Assembly: GCA_024704765.1 (NCBI GenBank)
Contig: JAKMXF010000365.1
Coordinates: forward strand, 868,001 to 932,000
Source of the DNA: Oopsacas minuta
Taxonomy: Eukaryota > Porifera > Hexactinellida > Lyssacinosida > Leucopsacidae
Length of the DNA stretch: 64,000 bases
Direction of reading: 5' to 3'
Positions within the stretch are counted from its first letter, which is position 1, and each line of letters begins with the position of its first letter. The notes under the pieces are model-generated. The model worked only from the letters and a program-made list of their open reading frames with translations, made no database searches and had not been told where the DNA came from. Positions 54,888-64,000 of the stretch are shown here, in pieces. The position numbers and the translations under genes were made by a program.

Positions 54888-56066
54888 CTAGAACTTGGTT
54901 TCATCTTGCTCTCCCAGTATCATACTCACTCGAGGTTTAGCTGGTTCATTCGCTGGCTGTCTCTTTTCCCTAGCTACTCTCCTAGCTTCCTCCTGTGCTG
55001 CTATATATCTTTGTAATATCCTCTCAGCCCACGAGAGTAGCTTTATTCCGTCTGGAGGAATCTCTACATTTTCAGGTCGTTTGTTTAGAAGGTAGAGCAG
55101 ACGTGTGACATCACGCATTACAGCTTTATATTGCTGTACATTCTCGTGATCAGCTGGTAGTTCTTTCAAGCGTCTTCTCATGTCATTTAGCATTTGTAGA
55201 AAAGTAGGAGCGCGCTCTCGGAGAAGATTTAGTTTATCATTGAAAAGTTCTCCTACTTTCTCTAGGTTAGATTCTCGCTCAAATCCTGGATTCGTAGCAG
55301 ATACAGAATCTTGACTTTGAATAGAAGTGACGTCAGTATCTGATATAATGCTCTTAGTATCAGTATTACTATCAGGTATAGAAGGTGCTTTTGCTGGACT
55401 AGCTTTATCCGTCTTAACTAGTCCTCTAACTATCTGTATAGACGGATCCTTCCTGGAGCTAGCTATTGCTCCTGCCCGGGTATTAGCCTCTACGGTGGAT
55501 AATTCAAACGAGCGTTGCCTGTGACTCATATTAGGTATAAGTGTGTTATAACGAGTAAGGAAGAGATATACAATAACAATAATAACTACAATGAGGATCA
55601 GTAGGAGGATTACAGCTAGAACAGCAAACACCCAGTTAGGAGCACTTGAAGGTTCACTTGTAGCAGTGATACATATTAATCTGCCAAATGTAGAATTGTC
55701 ATATTCAATTTTCTCTAGTAGGTATCCATGTGGACACTCATCTATACATGAATCTGATTCAGGATCTAGGTATTTTTGTTTTCTACACTTGTAGCAGGCG
55801 TTGTAGGGACCACAGATGAGACAATAGTCTTGGTTACAAGTAGTGGCGAGTACTATGTCACAAAATGTATTGTTGATAAAATGTGAAGCATAGCCTGCAT
55901 CACACTGACATTGTAGTGATACACAAGAAGAATGGTCTAGACAGGTTGAGTTATCAGTGCAAGTTCCGTTGGTTGTGAAAGCCACATGGAGGTGACATAA
56001 TATAAAGATGACGAGTATAAAAAGGCGGAACATGTTACCTAGTGGAGTACCTAGAAATTTGTACAT
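54888..56066 (-). CDS. Type I membrane protein, EGF-like ectodomain
   Basis: The first in-frame ATG is at 56066 (392 residues). A second ATG at 56033 begins MFRLFILVIFILCHLHVAF, an ideal signal peptide, and may be the true start. A short Cys-rich ectodomain (about 125 residues, EGF-like CTDNSTCLDHSSC...CQCDAGY, then CLICGPYNACYKCRKQKY) has several N-x-S/T sites. One TM helix follows (VFAVLAVILLLILIVVIIVIVYLFL). The cytoplasmic part of about 215 residues has a Ser-rich stretch and a compact helical region near the C-terminus (LPADHENVQQYKAVMRDVTRLLYLLNKRP, then WAERILQRY). That helical region looks conserved but I cannot name it. A receptor or adhesion role is possible. Function unknown. Confidence 0.75.
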   Translation of the reverse strand: MYKFLGTPLGNMFRLFILVIFILCHLHVAFTTNGTCTDNSTCLDHSSCVSLQCQCDAGYASHFINNTFCDIVLATTCNQDYCLICGPYNACYKCRKQKYLDPESDSCIDECPHGYLLEKIEYDNSTFGRLICITATSEPSSAPNWVFAVLAVILLLILIVVIIVIVYLFLTRYNTLIPNMSHRQRSFELSTVEANTRAGAIASSRKDPSIQIVRGLVKTDKASPAKAPSIPDSNTDTKSIISDTDVTSIQSQDSVSATNPGFERESNLEKVGELFNDKLNLLRERAPTFLQMLNDMRRRLKELPADHENVQQYKAVMRDVTRLLYLLNKRPENVEIPPDGIKLLSWAERILQRYIAAQEEARRVAREKRQPANEPAKPRVSMILGEQDETKF

Positions 56067-56454
56067 GTTCAAATATTGAAAAGTACACGACACATGTGTC
56101 TAAGGTGCACAACACATGTGAAGTTTACAGTGATTAATTAAAGTGCAGAGAGCATGCTCGTTAGGTACTGAGAGCAAAGGAGTCCAAGATGTTCCCTTCA
56201 TTTAAATTTTGTATATTCTAAATGGCTGAAATCACAGCTGACATATATGTTCTCGTTAATACGTACATCAAGAGATTGCCAAAATTCGTACTCCTAAATT
56301 GAATTAAAGGAAATTAAATAATTAAGTTCACTCACTCACTCCGCCCGTCGCCACCGTCGCCGCCGCCCCCCGGCAGGGCGAAGTCAATTCAAAATGAACT
56401 GAAAAATAAATCACTTTTTGATTTGATTTGATTTGAATGATTTGATTAGATTAG
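56067..56454. other. Spacer with possible retroposon tail
   Basis: Upstream region of the membrane-protein gene. From about 56336 it contains a G+C-rich stretch (cgccgccgccccccggcagg) followed by caaaatgaactgaaaaataa and a (TTGAT)n / (TTAGAT)n run. This looks like the 3' end of a non-LTR retroposon or SINE with a pentameric tail. No coding remnant confirms it. Confidence 0.35.
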
Positions 56455-58380
56455 ATTAGATTGAGAGTATGACTTTTGTGTACGAAGCTAGTGCGACGTT
56501 TGTGTACACATATAACTGTACACAAACGTCGCCTTAGCTGCCTTTAGTGCGACATTTGTGTACAGTTCTGTATAAAATTATATATAAATCAGATTATGAG
56601 CATATCAGGTTGTAATAACAATTAAGTACCTAATCGAAAGTTTTGCACATCATTATGGACTACTAGTCTATCCGATGGGAATCATTTTTGGAAAATAAAT
56701 GGGTTCCTCTCAATGGAATTGTTCTCTCGAACGCTCTAAATAGTTCTACCACCCTATCAACTTATGAACTGATGGAGAAGCCGTTTGAAGTCCTGATAGC
56801 TATTCTTCTCCCCTTGCGAAATACACAATATTCCCTCCAACAAATATCACTTGGACTGGATGAAAATTTTGTTACCCTTGCAAAACCTAGCCTGAAAGTG
56901 GGATACAAGATCAAATTGAATTCTGAATGCGTGAAAGTAGCATTGATGAATTGGGGGAGTACCAAGAATATGGAGGGATAATAACTTGGACTGGTGATGA
57001 AGATGTTACATTCATCAATAGTGTAGGAATACAGGAGAAACTATCAGATCTCCATAATTCTTGCCACAGTAGACAGCAACATATGGATCTCTTGCATAAT
57101 GAAGCTGCTGAAAATGCAAAAGAATTTGGAAATGCTTTTGCGGATATGAATAATATCATACCGATGGATAGCTCTATCTTTTTATCTGAAATTGACCCAC
57201 CAAGAGCACGAGACAAACTGTCATATGATGGATATATTTATAACTTTCAGCGCCCAACAAATGTCGCAAAACACTGGCGTTGTCAATTCAAAAATTGTAA
57301 AGGCCGCATCCATACTGTCGGAACCTCTATCTTAAAAATGATAGGCCAATATTGCCATGCGGAAGAAATTGGGAAAGAAGAAGTTTTGAATTTCGCAACA
57401 GAGTTAAAATACGTGCCCTATAATCCCATGATAATCCTCACGAATCATTGCGCGAAGCATCAGGGAAACTAACCGAAATGGCAAAAAATTCTACCGCGGG
57501 AAAAAAAGCTTAAATAAACTTTGCCAACGGATAAGACCTATGCCAACTAATCCTACCTCTCTATTCGATCTTCACGTAGATTCAAGTCTAAAATCATTAG
57601 GCGGCAATAGCTTTTTATTATTCGATACCGGACAGGGAATTGATGTGATGATCATTTTTGGAACCGAAGAAAACAAAAAAATTCTCTCCTTTGCACCAAT
57701 TTGGATGGCAGATGGCACATTTAACAGCATTGCTTTTAGATTATCTCTATAGGTCACAAATACTGTAGATTTTAGTGTTACCTTATTTCGATATGATAAA
57801 CAATAAGGATAATTTGTTGTAAGTATAAATACATTAAATTAGGGATTTTAACGACAAATTGCTAAAAACGACATTTTCTATTCCTGCTGCATCAAAATCA
57901 CATTAGGACGACTTTGGGCCAACCCATACTATGTACTGCAGAATGTTATCGAGCATGTTAATAACTTTTGGTTAAATCTGTTAAATTTGCAATAATTGGG
58001 GTTCATCAATAAAATTTTTACTAATTAATACTTCCACTGTTTTTGATTTAACAGGTGGCTACTTACATAAATAGAAGGATGGGTTACGTTCCTGAAAATT
58101 GCCACGAACTATGGGTTAATGAGATTGTTGGTGTTACGTTCCTAAATTCCAGTATGACACTAGATATAGTTTTCTAAATACGAGATTTATATAAAAGCGA
58201 AGCACACATTATATGTAAGCGATAATTGCTGGAAAGACTAGATTATACAAGCCAGCTCACAGGGTTTAAACGTTTTTTATTTGGGATAATTTTTCGGGCA
58301 TCAGCAAAATCCATACACAAACGTAGCAATAACTGTTCACAAACGTCGCATGAAGTACTGTACACAAATTTCTCCCTCCG
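56455..58380 (+). mobile_element. Dead Mutator-like element 1 (FLYWCH + truncated MULE)
   Basis: Terminal regions are inverted: the left has tttgtgtac...gcgacgtttgtgtac and the right has gtacacaaa...cgtcgc in reverse order, several copies each. The coding part is broken into three plus-strand frames: 56688-56981 (a segment ending FVTLAKPSLKVGYKI), 56927-57472 (a FLYWCH finger: KLSYDGYIYNFQ..., HWRCQFKNCKGRIHTVG..., CH) and 57540-57752 (start of a MULE transposase: FLLFDTG...IIFGTEENKKIL..., MADGTFNSI). MADGTF holds the first catalytic Asp. The rest of the DDE core is missing. Needs frameshifts to read through, so it is inactive. Confidence 0.85.
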
Positions 58381-58417
58381 GATTAGATTAGATTAGATTA
58401 GATTAGATTAGATTAGG
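58381..58417. repeat. (GATTA)n array between two Mutator-like elements
   Basis: Seven to eight copies of the pentamer separate the right end of element 1 from the left end of element 2. Similar pentamers (gattt/gatta) flank the left end of element 1 and the right end of element 2. Confidence 0.95.
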
Positions 58418-59690
58418 AGTGAGACATTTGTGTACAGAGACATTTGTGTGCAAGACAAGTGTGACATTTGTGTACAACTTAGTGCATAATTTTGGTGCGA
58501 CAATTGTCTACAGATTTCTGTATACTATGTAAAGATTAAGATTAAGATCCATCTATTGAATTTACAAGTATTATAGTTTCTTTAAAGTTAAAATTTGCTC
58601 TAAGAGAATGATCCACGCAGAAAACAAATATTCAAGCATATTGTTGTTTCTATGTCAAGTGTTTGTGTATGAATTCTATGAATTTATCATCCAAATAAGT
58701 GTATTTTTAACTAATTTCTAGAATTCATTTTCGTATCATGTACTCATTCAAAAATTAGTTGTTGAAAATTCACAATGAATTGATACAGTTTGGCTCATGA
58801 TTGTAATACGTAGGATTGCTTCTCAGTCCAGTTTAGGCCTCTTATATATTATTTATTCCTAAACTCTAATTAATACATTCTGAATTCAAATGGATTATTT
58901 ATTGATATTCGGGGATACATCCATTGAACACAAATGGACTGATCTCGTCCAGATAACACACGCATCGTCTCTCAACCGTGAAACTACCCTCGTAAACACA
59001 GAAAGGATTTATCTTTACTGACAAATACATCATCGGAAGTATTAATTGCCCTGCCTTCCCAAACGGACCTGTAAGCCAATTTTGAGAGTTTGTCCCGGGA
59101 ATTGGATAAAGTATTCGTGAAGCTCGGAAAACCTTGCTTGAAGGCAGCATACAAAATCCCGTTAGACAAACCCTTTTAATTAATAGAATCCATAGTACAA
59201 ATGAATTTGAACTTCCCTGGAAATTGAGTAGATCTCGAATCTTCTTAATTTGGACGTAGGGATTAATTAAAACTTGAGTCTTCCTTGAATTTTTCTTAAA
59301 AAATATTCGCATAATTTCACTAAACAAAGAAATAATTGTACTACAGTCAACATCCGCTATCTCGAATGCCCGTTAACTCGAACATTCATTATTTCGGGAC
59401 AGAATTTGATTTCCTTTGAATGTTCGAGATAACGGATGTTGACTGTATATGTGTACGAGAAGAGAAATTCAATACATTATCACAAATTAAAGATTCTACT
59501 TGTGTGCAGTTCGTCGAGTTAAAGGGAGCTGTAACCTTAGACTGATTTCTAAGTATTCACACAGAAAATCTGTACACAAATGTCTCTGTACACAAATGTC
59601 TCTGTACACAAATATCCTTGTACACAATTGTCGCACCAAAATTAAGTACTAAGCTGTACACAAATGTCTCTGTACGCAAGTGTCGTACTT
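58418..59690 (+). mobile_element. Dead Mutator-like element 2, related to element 1
   Basis: Long inverted ends: the left gagacatttgtgtacagaga, then tttggtgcgacaattgt, and the right acaattgtcgcaccaaa, then gtacacaaatgtctctgtac. At about 59036-59184 the plus strand encodes EVLIALPS...LDKVFVKLGKPCLKAAYKIPL, homologous to EVLIA...LDENFVTLAKPSLKVGYKIKL of element 1 but with an in-frame stop. No transposase core remains. A small CAGT-type element (59344-59445) is inserted in it. Confidence 0.8.
59344..59445. mobile_element. 102-bp MITE, 'cgctatctcgaa' ends, nested in element 2
   Basis: The left end cagtcaacatccgctatctc and the inverse of the right end (cagtcaacatccgttatctc) are nearly identical over about 27 bp and flanked by TA. 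It lies within the Mutator-like element, so it inserted later. Confidence 0.9.
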
Positions 59691-59819
59691 CCGATTTGAT
59701 TTGATTTGATTGAGTCTCGTTAATACGGACACGGTTAAAATTTCCTATTAGTATATCTTTCAAATTTCCTATTCTTAATAATTAAAATTTCTTAATACCA
59801 AGAGCTTGTCTTCAAAACA

Positions 59820-60746
59820 ATGAAAGTACTCCTCCTCTCCCTCTCAGCTGTGATTTGCTGCTGTGTCAATGTAGTTGTTCTCGAATTTTTACTCAAAGAA
59901 GATCCAAACATGGCTAACACAATGACATTCTGTCAATTCCTATTTATATCCACCTTCCTATTCGCAACACACTCTAAGTTTGGTTCCCGACCTCTTGCAG
60001 TTCCTCCTGTCTACCACGCCCTTATGGTAACTTTCTTCTTCATCTCAAATGTTGTGAACAATTGGGTTTTCAAGTTTAACATTTCTCTTCCCTTACACAT
60101 GATATTCCGCTCTGGCTCTCTTCTCGTTAACATGATCCTTGGGGTCTTACTTATGAATAAGAGATACTCATTAATGAAATACCTGGCCGTTGTCATGGTA
60201 ACTATAGGAATTGCATTAGCCACGACAGTATCTGCTAAAATGGTTCAAAACAAGGAATATGGAGAAGATACTGAATTTACTATTTGGCTATTTGGCATTT
60301 TTATGCTAGTATTTGCTTTGATATCTTCTTCTATGCTGGGCCTAGCTCAAGAAAAGTTTGTAACAAAATTTGGGAAACATCCCCAGGAAGCAATGTACAT
60401 GTCCCACATACTACCTCTCCCCGGTTTTCTTATATTTATCCCAGAGATACTCACGAATTTCTCTAACTTTTCTAGATCAACACCAATTAACCTTTATATT
60501 CTATTTTTCCCTAAAATGTGGTTACTAATGATACTTAATGTGGCATCATCCTTCCTGTGCATTCGTAGTATATTTTCATTGACTACAGAGGCGCCTTCTC
60601 TTACAGTTAACTTGGTTGTGAGCCTCAGAAAGTTCGTGTCTTTAATCTTCTCAGTTTTATATTTTCAAAATCCCTTCACAATATATCACTGGTTATCTAC
60701 AGTACTTGTATTTGCAGGTACTTTCATATTCAGCATGGTAAGATAG
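59820..60746 (+). CDS. SLC35B4: SLC35B4 nucleotide-sugar transporter
   Basis: An intronless 308-residue frame from ATG with about ten hydrophobic helices, the drug/metabolite-transporter fold. Matches SLC35B4, the UDP-xylose/UDP-N-acetylglucosamine transporter of Golgi/ER membranes: the N-terminal helix with CCCVNVVVLEFLLKEDP, then TFCQFLFI, VVNNWVFKFNISLPLHMIFRSGSLLVNMILG and a KY-x-AV-x-MVTIGI block. The C-terminal half has LGLAQEKFVTKFGKHPQEAMYMSHILPLPGF and the conserved LTVNLVVSLRKFVSLIFSV.YF.NPFT. Slightly shorter than the human protein (331). Its start lies about 130 bp after Mutator-like element 2, so element DNA may reach its promoter. Confidence 0.95.
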   Translation: MKVLLLSLSAVICCCVNVVVLEFLLKEDPNMANTMTFCQFLFISTFLFATHSKFGSRPLAVPPVYHALMVTFFFISNVVNNWVFKFNISLPLHMIFRSGSLLVNMILGVLLMNKRYSLMKYLAVVMVTIGIALATTVSAKMVQNKEYGEDTEFTIWLFGIFMLVFALISSSMLGLAQEKFVTKFGKHPQEAMYMSHILPLPGFLIFIPEILTNFSNFSRSTPINLYILFFPKMWLLMILNVASSFLCIRSIFSLTTEAPSLTVNLVVSLRKFVSLIFSVLYFQNPFTIYHWLSTVLVFAGTFIFSMVR

Positions 60747-61452
60747 GGCAGAAGTATTGGAGAAATTATACAGTCATTTTAACTCTAGAAAAATTATTTA
60801 GTCATTCTGTAATTCACAATGCATTAATTAGTTTCTAGAAATTAAATTTAGGAGTTGTTCTATATTAAATAATAAATTCATTGTTAATTACCTAATAATA
60901 ATTATACAGTGAACTCTGCATTATTAATCTATATCCTGTATAGTTCATTATAATTACATAACCTTAAGAGTTGCCGCCAACAAGACTATAACATTTCTTT
61001 GTGTTAAGCTGACTTGTATATTGTGTCTGGTTGCACCTTTATTATTTCAATTATAAAGTTATACAATATATGCCTAGCAGTAACTACAATACTTATTGTT
61101 GAGAAGATCTGCAATTGCGAAAGTTCTCTTTTGATTATACAAAGATCTCAACTCTCATTATTGTAAGCTCAAGGTGGATATAGTATCAATAGTCCGATCT
61201 TTTGAACTAATAACGTTTGAATGTATTCCAGCACTAAGTTAGCTTCCTCTCTTTACTTCTGATATAATGATATTATAAGTGTCTTCACAGCTACGCATTT
61301 ATGATAAATATTATTTAATATATAATTTGATACTATTGTCGCATTAGTACTTCCCACTATTGAGCAACCTACAGACAGTAACTTTATTTAAATATATTTT
61401 TAGAATTACTTGTAATGATATTTGTGAAGATCTCAATTGAATCAGAAAAATA
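60747..61452. other. Spacer between SLC35B4 and afadin
   Basis: AT-rich; an aataaat at about 60868 could end SLC35B4 transcripts. Contains the presumed afadin promoter or 5'UTR. No exon upstream of 61453 could be recognised. Confidence 0.5.
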
Positions 61453-64000
61453 ATGGCAATGGACAAGCGTAAAAAGAAACTGAGTTCTCAAAATTCTATA
61501 TCAGGTAAAAATTGTGAGGAAGAACATGCTCGTCTCTGTGAGATAATCGCAAAATGGAATCAAGAACGGTTCTCTTTGTTTGAAATATCACTGCCGAATG
61601 AATCGCTGGAGTTCTCTGGGGTAATACGATTCTTCTACAGAGACTCTAAAGGCCCATTCAACACAAAATGTATAAAAGTATCTAGTAAAGACACCTGTCA
61701 ACACCTCATAGAGATATTAGTTGAGAAGTTCCGTCCTGACATGAAGATGCTTTCCAATCCCCAGGACTTTTCCCTGTCCGAGATATTTCCGAATGGAGAA
61801 CGCAGATCTCTAACAAGAGAAGAGAAACCTCTCCTCTCTCAGCTAAATTGGAACAGAGATGAGAGAGAAGGGTACTTCCTGTTAGGTCAAACTAATTCAG
61901 AGCAAAATGAGATTTGTAAGCAACAAGTTGACCTGACATTATTCCAGAAGAAAGATAAAGTCAAGAAGAAGAAAAGCAGAATGTCTATCAGGTTTCCTAA
62001 ATCATTCTCAAAGAGTTACCGTGTGACAGGAGGAGAGAGTAAAAGCAAACCATCTACTCCTCTCCCTCCTGCGTCCTGTCAATCGTCACAATCCTCAGGA
62101 GTCCATCTTAACAACAGCTCTGTAACAGGTAAAACTAACAGCGAAGTATTCTCTCAACTCGAGGGTATGCATTTGATGCGTACTCTCTCTAATCCTGAAG
62201 GAGTACTCAGGATACGGAGAGAGCGAAAGTTGGAGGAGATCAAGAATGCTTTGAAAGACCCCGGCACAACTACTATCAAAATATACGCAGAAAACTTAAT
62301 ACCAGAGGTTCCATACAAAACATTACTAGTCACTCCTGAACACACAGCTAATGACGTCATTAGAATAACACTAGAGAAGTACCATATGGAAAGAGAGGAT
62401 CCTTCTGACTATTGTCTTGTGCAGTATAGTCTCCCATCAGGAGCTAGCTGTATTACAACTACAGGCAGAGATGAATGTATTGTAGAGCCAGGCGATTTTC
62501 CTCTACACAGGTTCAGAGAGCATCAAGCTAACTTCCCAGATCTTAAAGTGATATTCCAACTCCGTAAGATTGATCAAGCCATGCTACCAAAGATAATCCC
62601 TCAGGAACTACGTCCCCTTCATCCGTTTGACTCATACAGAAGTAGATCTCATAAAGCCAAGCAATCACTACCTTGCTTCTACCCAATGAGAGGGGGTAAG
62701 CCAGATAAACAGCACCGTATACAGGTTTATGCTAATGATTTTAAAATGCTGGTAGGCTCCAGACGAGGGTTCAATCAACAAGCAGACAAATACATAGCTC
62801 TGGAGGGAGCGGATATACTCCCTGAGCATTGTATAGTAGAGGGGTATAAAGGGGTATGTCGTCTCATCCCCACTTCAAGGAATGGACCAGTTTATATTGA
62901 TAATATTCTCATTCAGAAACCTACCTCATTAACTTCTACTTGTGTAGTTAGATTCGGTAGACACTATGACTTCCAGTTCTTCTTACCCGATACAATCCCT
63001 AGCAAATCCTCTACTAACATTACAACATATCCTTTAAGAGGATTACATTCAGTAAAGTCTGTAGACTCAGACATAGAGACTCGTCCCTCCTCTGAACTGG
63101 GGGAGTATAAGAAAGAATTGCTAACTCTACAAAGAGTACTTAGTGACGGAGCAATCAATGAATTTTCTCATCTACAAAGACTCAGTCCGCATGACGATAC
63201 CCCTGAGACTATATTCATGTCAGATGGAAAAGTTATTTCTTTATCCAATTACTCCAGTTCTAATATGGACGATTTCTTACCAGAGGAGCTACCTAAACCA
63301 GTGATACCTACGTCACGTAACCCTCGTAGCAGTGTTCGTATAAAAGAGGAACCTCTCATACTCCCTGCTACTTTATCATTCTCTCTCCACTCTATCTGTC
63401 ATATCATAGACTGTTTTATAACAGATGTTAAGTATAGTGACGTCACATTTAAACATGCTCCAGCATATGCCCTGTATATCTGTGTGCGTTCTTTCCTAAA
63501 TGGAGATTCTCTATGTGACGCTACTCTATCAGAGCGCCTGCAGGGAATGAAGGAGATGTTAAGCTGTTCCGCCTCTCTGCTCAAGGCTACTGTTGCTCAG
63601 AGCAGACATATCCCTGGTCCACTTGCTTTCTGGATAAACAACATGTCCGAGTTGTTACATTTCCTTCGTAGAGATGGAGAGGTTTCTCCTCACTGTCCTG
63701 ATGTTCTCACCTCTCTCACCCAGCTGACTGCCTACGCGTTCAGATCTCTCTCTGAGTCTATCTGCAAGGAAGTAGAGCCTCACCTCACCTCTCTCTTCTC
63801 TCCAGCCCCCTCCTCTCCCTCCCAGCTGCTTGATACAGATTCAGAACCAGCTGAGTCCTTCCTTGACATGTTATGGAAACCAGGAGGTGTAGCGTCTCGT
63901 CTCTCCAGTCACAATAGAAGTGCTTGTAGTCTGTTCTCCATACTAGATGCTATATACAACCTTATGGCATCTTGTAATGTTAACAAGGAAATAACTCGTG
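61453..64000 (+). CDS. AFDN: Afadin (AFDN/canoe), N-terminal part, runs off window
   Basis: Open from ATG to the window edge: 849 codons with no intron. Afadin links nectins and Ras/Rap signalling to actin at adherens junctions. Domains in the family's order: RA1 (residues about 30-100, WNQERFSLFEISLPNESLEFSGVIRF...FRPDM), RA2 (about 270-366, IKIYAENLIPEVPYKTLLVT), FHA (about 422-515, GSRRGF..., EHCIVEG...FGRHYDF) and the first two thirds of the DIL domain (from about 636: ICHIIDCFITDV, then AFWINNMSELLHFLRRD, then LYNLMASCNVNKEITR). The DIL end and the PDZ and actin-binding parts lie beyond the window. Marks the organism as a metazoan or close relative. Confidence 0.95.
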   Translation, partial: MAMDKRKKKLSSQNSISGKNCEEEHARLCEIIAKWNQERFSLFEISLPNESLEFSGVIRFFYRDSKGPFNTKCIKVSSKDTCQHLIEILVEKFRPDMKMLSNPQDFSLSEIFPNGERRSLTREEKPLLSQLNWNRDEREGYFLLGQTNSEQNEICKQQVDLTLFQKKDKVKKKKSRMSIRFPKSFSKSYRVTGGESKSKPSTPLPPASCQSSQSSGVHLNNSSVTGKTNSEVFSQLEGMHLMRTLSNPEGVLRIRRERKLEEIKNALKDPGTTTIKIYAENLIPEVPYKTLLVTPEHTANDVIRITLEKYHMEREDPSDYCLVQYSLPSGASCITTTGRDECIVEPGDFPLHRFREHQANFPDLKVIFQLRKIDQAMLPKIIPQELRPLHPFDSYRSRSHKAKQSLPCFYPMRGGKPDKQHRIQVYANDFKMLVGSRRGFNQQADKYIALEGADILPEHCIVEGYKGVCRLIPTSRNGPVYIDNILIQKPTSLTSTCVVRFGRHYDFQFFLPDTIPSKSSTNITTYPLRGLHSVKSVDSDIETRPSSELGEYKKELLTLQRVLSDGAINEFSHLQRLSPHDDTPETIFMSDGKVISLSNYSSSNMDDFLPEELPKPVIPTSRNPRSSVRIKEEPLILPATLSFSLHSICHIIDCFITDVKYSDVTFKHAPAYALYICVRSFLNGDSLCDATLSERLQGMKEMLSCSASLLKATVAQSRHIPGPLAFWINNMSELLHFLRRDGEVSPHCPDVLTSLTQLTAYAFRSLSESICKEVEPHLTSLFSPAPSSPSQLLDTDSEPAESFLDMLWKPGGVASRLSSHNRSACSLFSILDAIYNLMASCNVNKEITR

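Noticed and set aside
56927-57472. Reading the FLYWCH frame as a host zinc-finger gene
   Set aside because: It is flanked by inverted element ends, broken on both sides and followed by a MULE transposase start, so it belongs to a dead transposon.
61453-64000. Possible introns within the afadin N-terminal coding region
   Set aside because: The frame is open throughout and RA1, RA2, FHA and DIL segments follow in expected order without gaps.
1-64000. tRNA, rRNA or other structured RNA genes
   Set aside because: No cloverleaf with B-box-like sequence and no rRNA-like conserved block was noticed by eye; a covariance-model scan would be needed to exclude small RNAs.

Overview
This window is nuclear DNA from a eukaryote, very probably a small-genome, early-branching metazoan; a sponge is my best guess, without proof. 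It is AT-rich, many introns are 50-200 nt, and it carries animal-type genes (afadin, EP400, WAPL, TRAPPC9, SLC35B4, the TFIIH subunit p52). It is full of short inverted-repeat DNA elements. Nothing suggests a prokaryote, organelle or virus.

Layout. 1-8.4 kb is repeat-rich and holds two small, convergent, bZIP-like paralogues (4222-4677 + and 6837-7292 -). GTF2H4 follows at 8406-9779 (+). From 10342 to 39644 on the minus strand I could assemble one gene, TRAPPC9, with 23 exons, 22 phase-compatible introns and 1330 codons. Twenty-one of its introns are 54-897 nt. Intron 13 (16066-35143) is about 19 kb and contains a private gene cluster: seven intronless zinc-finger genes on both strands (two of them damaged), a four-TM protein gene, and a decayed tandem copy of that gene.

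39.6-56.1 kb is a run of minus-strand housekeeping genes: MRPS7 (2 exons), RPL6, EP400 (3 exons, the last 4.9 kb long), WAPL (one exon) and an EGF-like type I membrane protein. 56.4-59.7 kb holds two related, dead Mutator-like transposons, one with a FLYWCH finger and a truncated MULE transposase. SLC35B4 (59820-60746 +) and the first 849 codons of afadin (61453 to the window end, +) close the window.

The most unusual system is the zinc-finger cluster inside TRAPPC9. Several members are built from repeated dyads, a C2H2 finger followed after a few residues by a C2HC finger (CPxC...H...H then CPxC...H...C). Two of them end in an almost identical GLRIN tail, two have SR/RSY-rich segments, and one is joined to a G-patch and a SUMO-interacting-like motif but is degraded. 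I do not recognise this as a named family. The second theme is a swarm of short elements with TA target sites and CAGT-type ends whose inverted repeats vary around a common pattern.

All calls come from reading the sequence; no database search was made.
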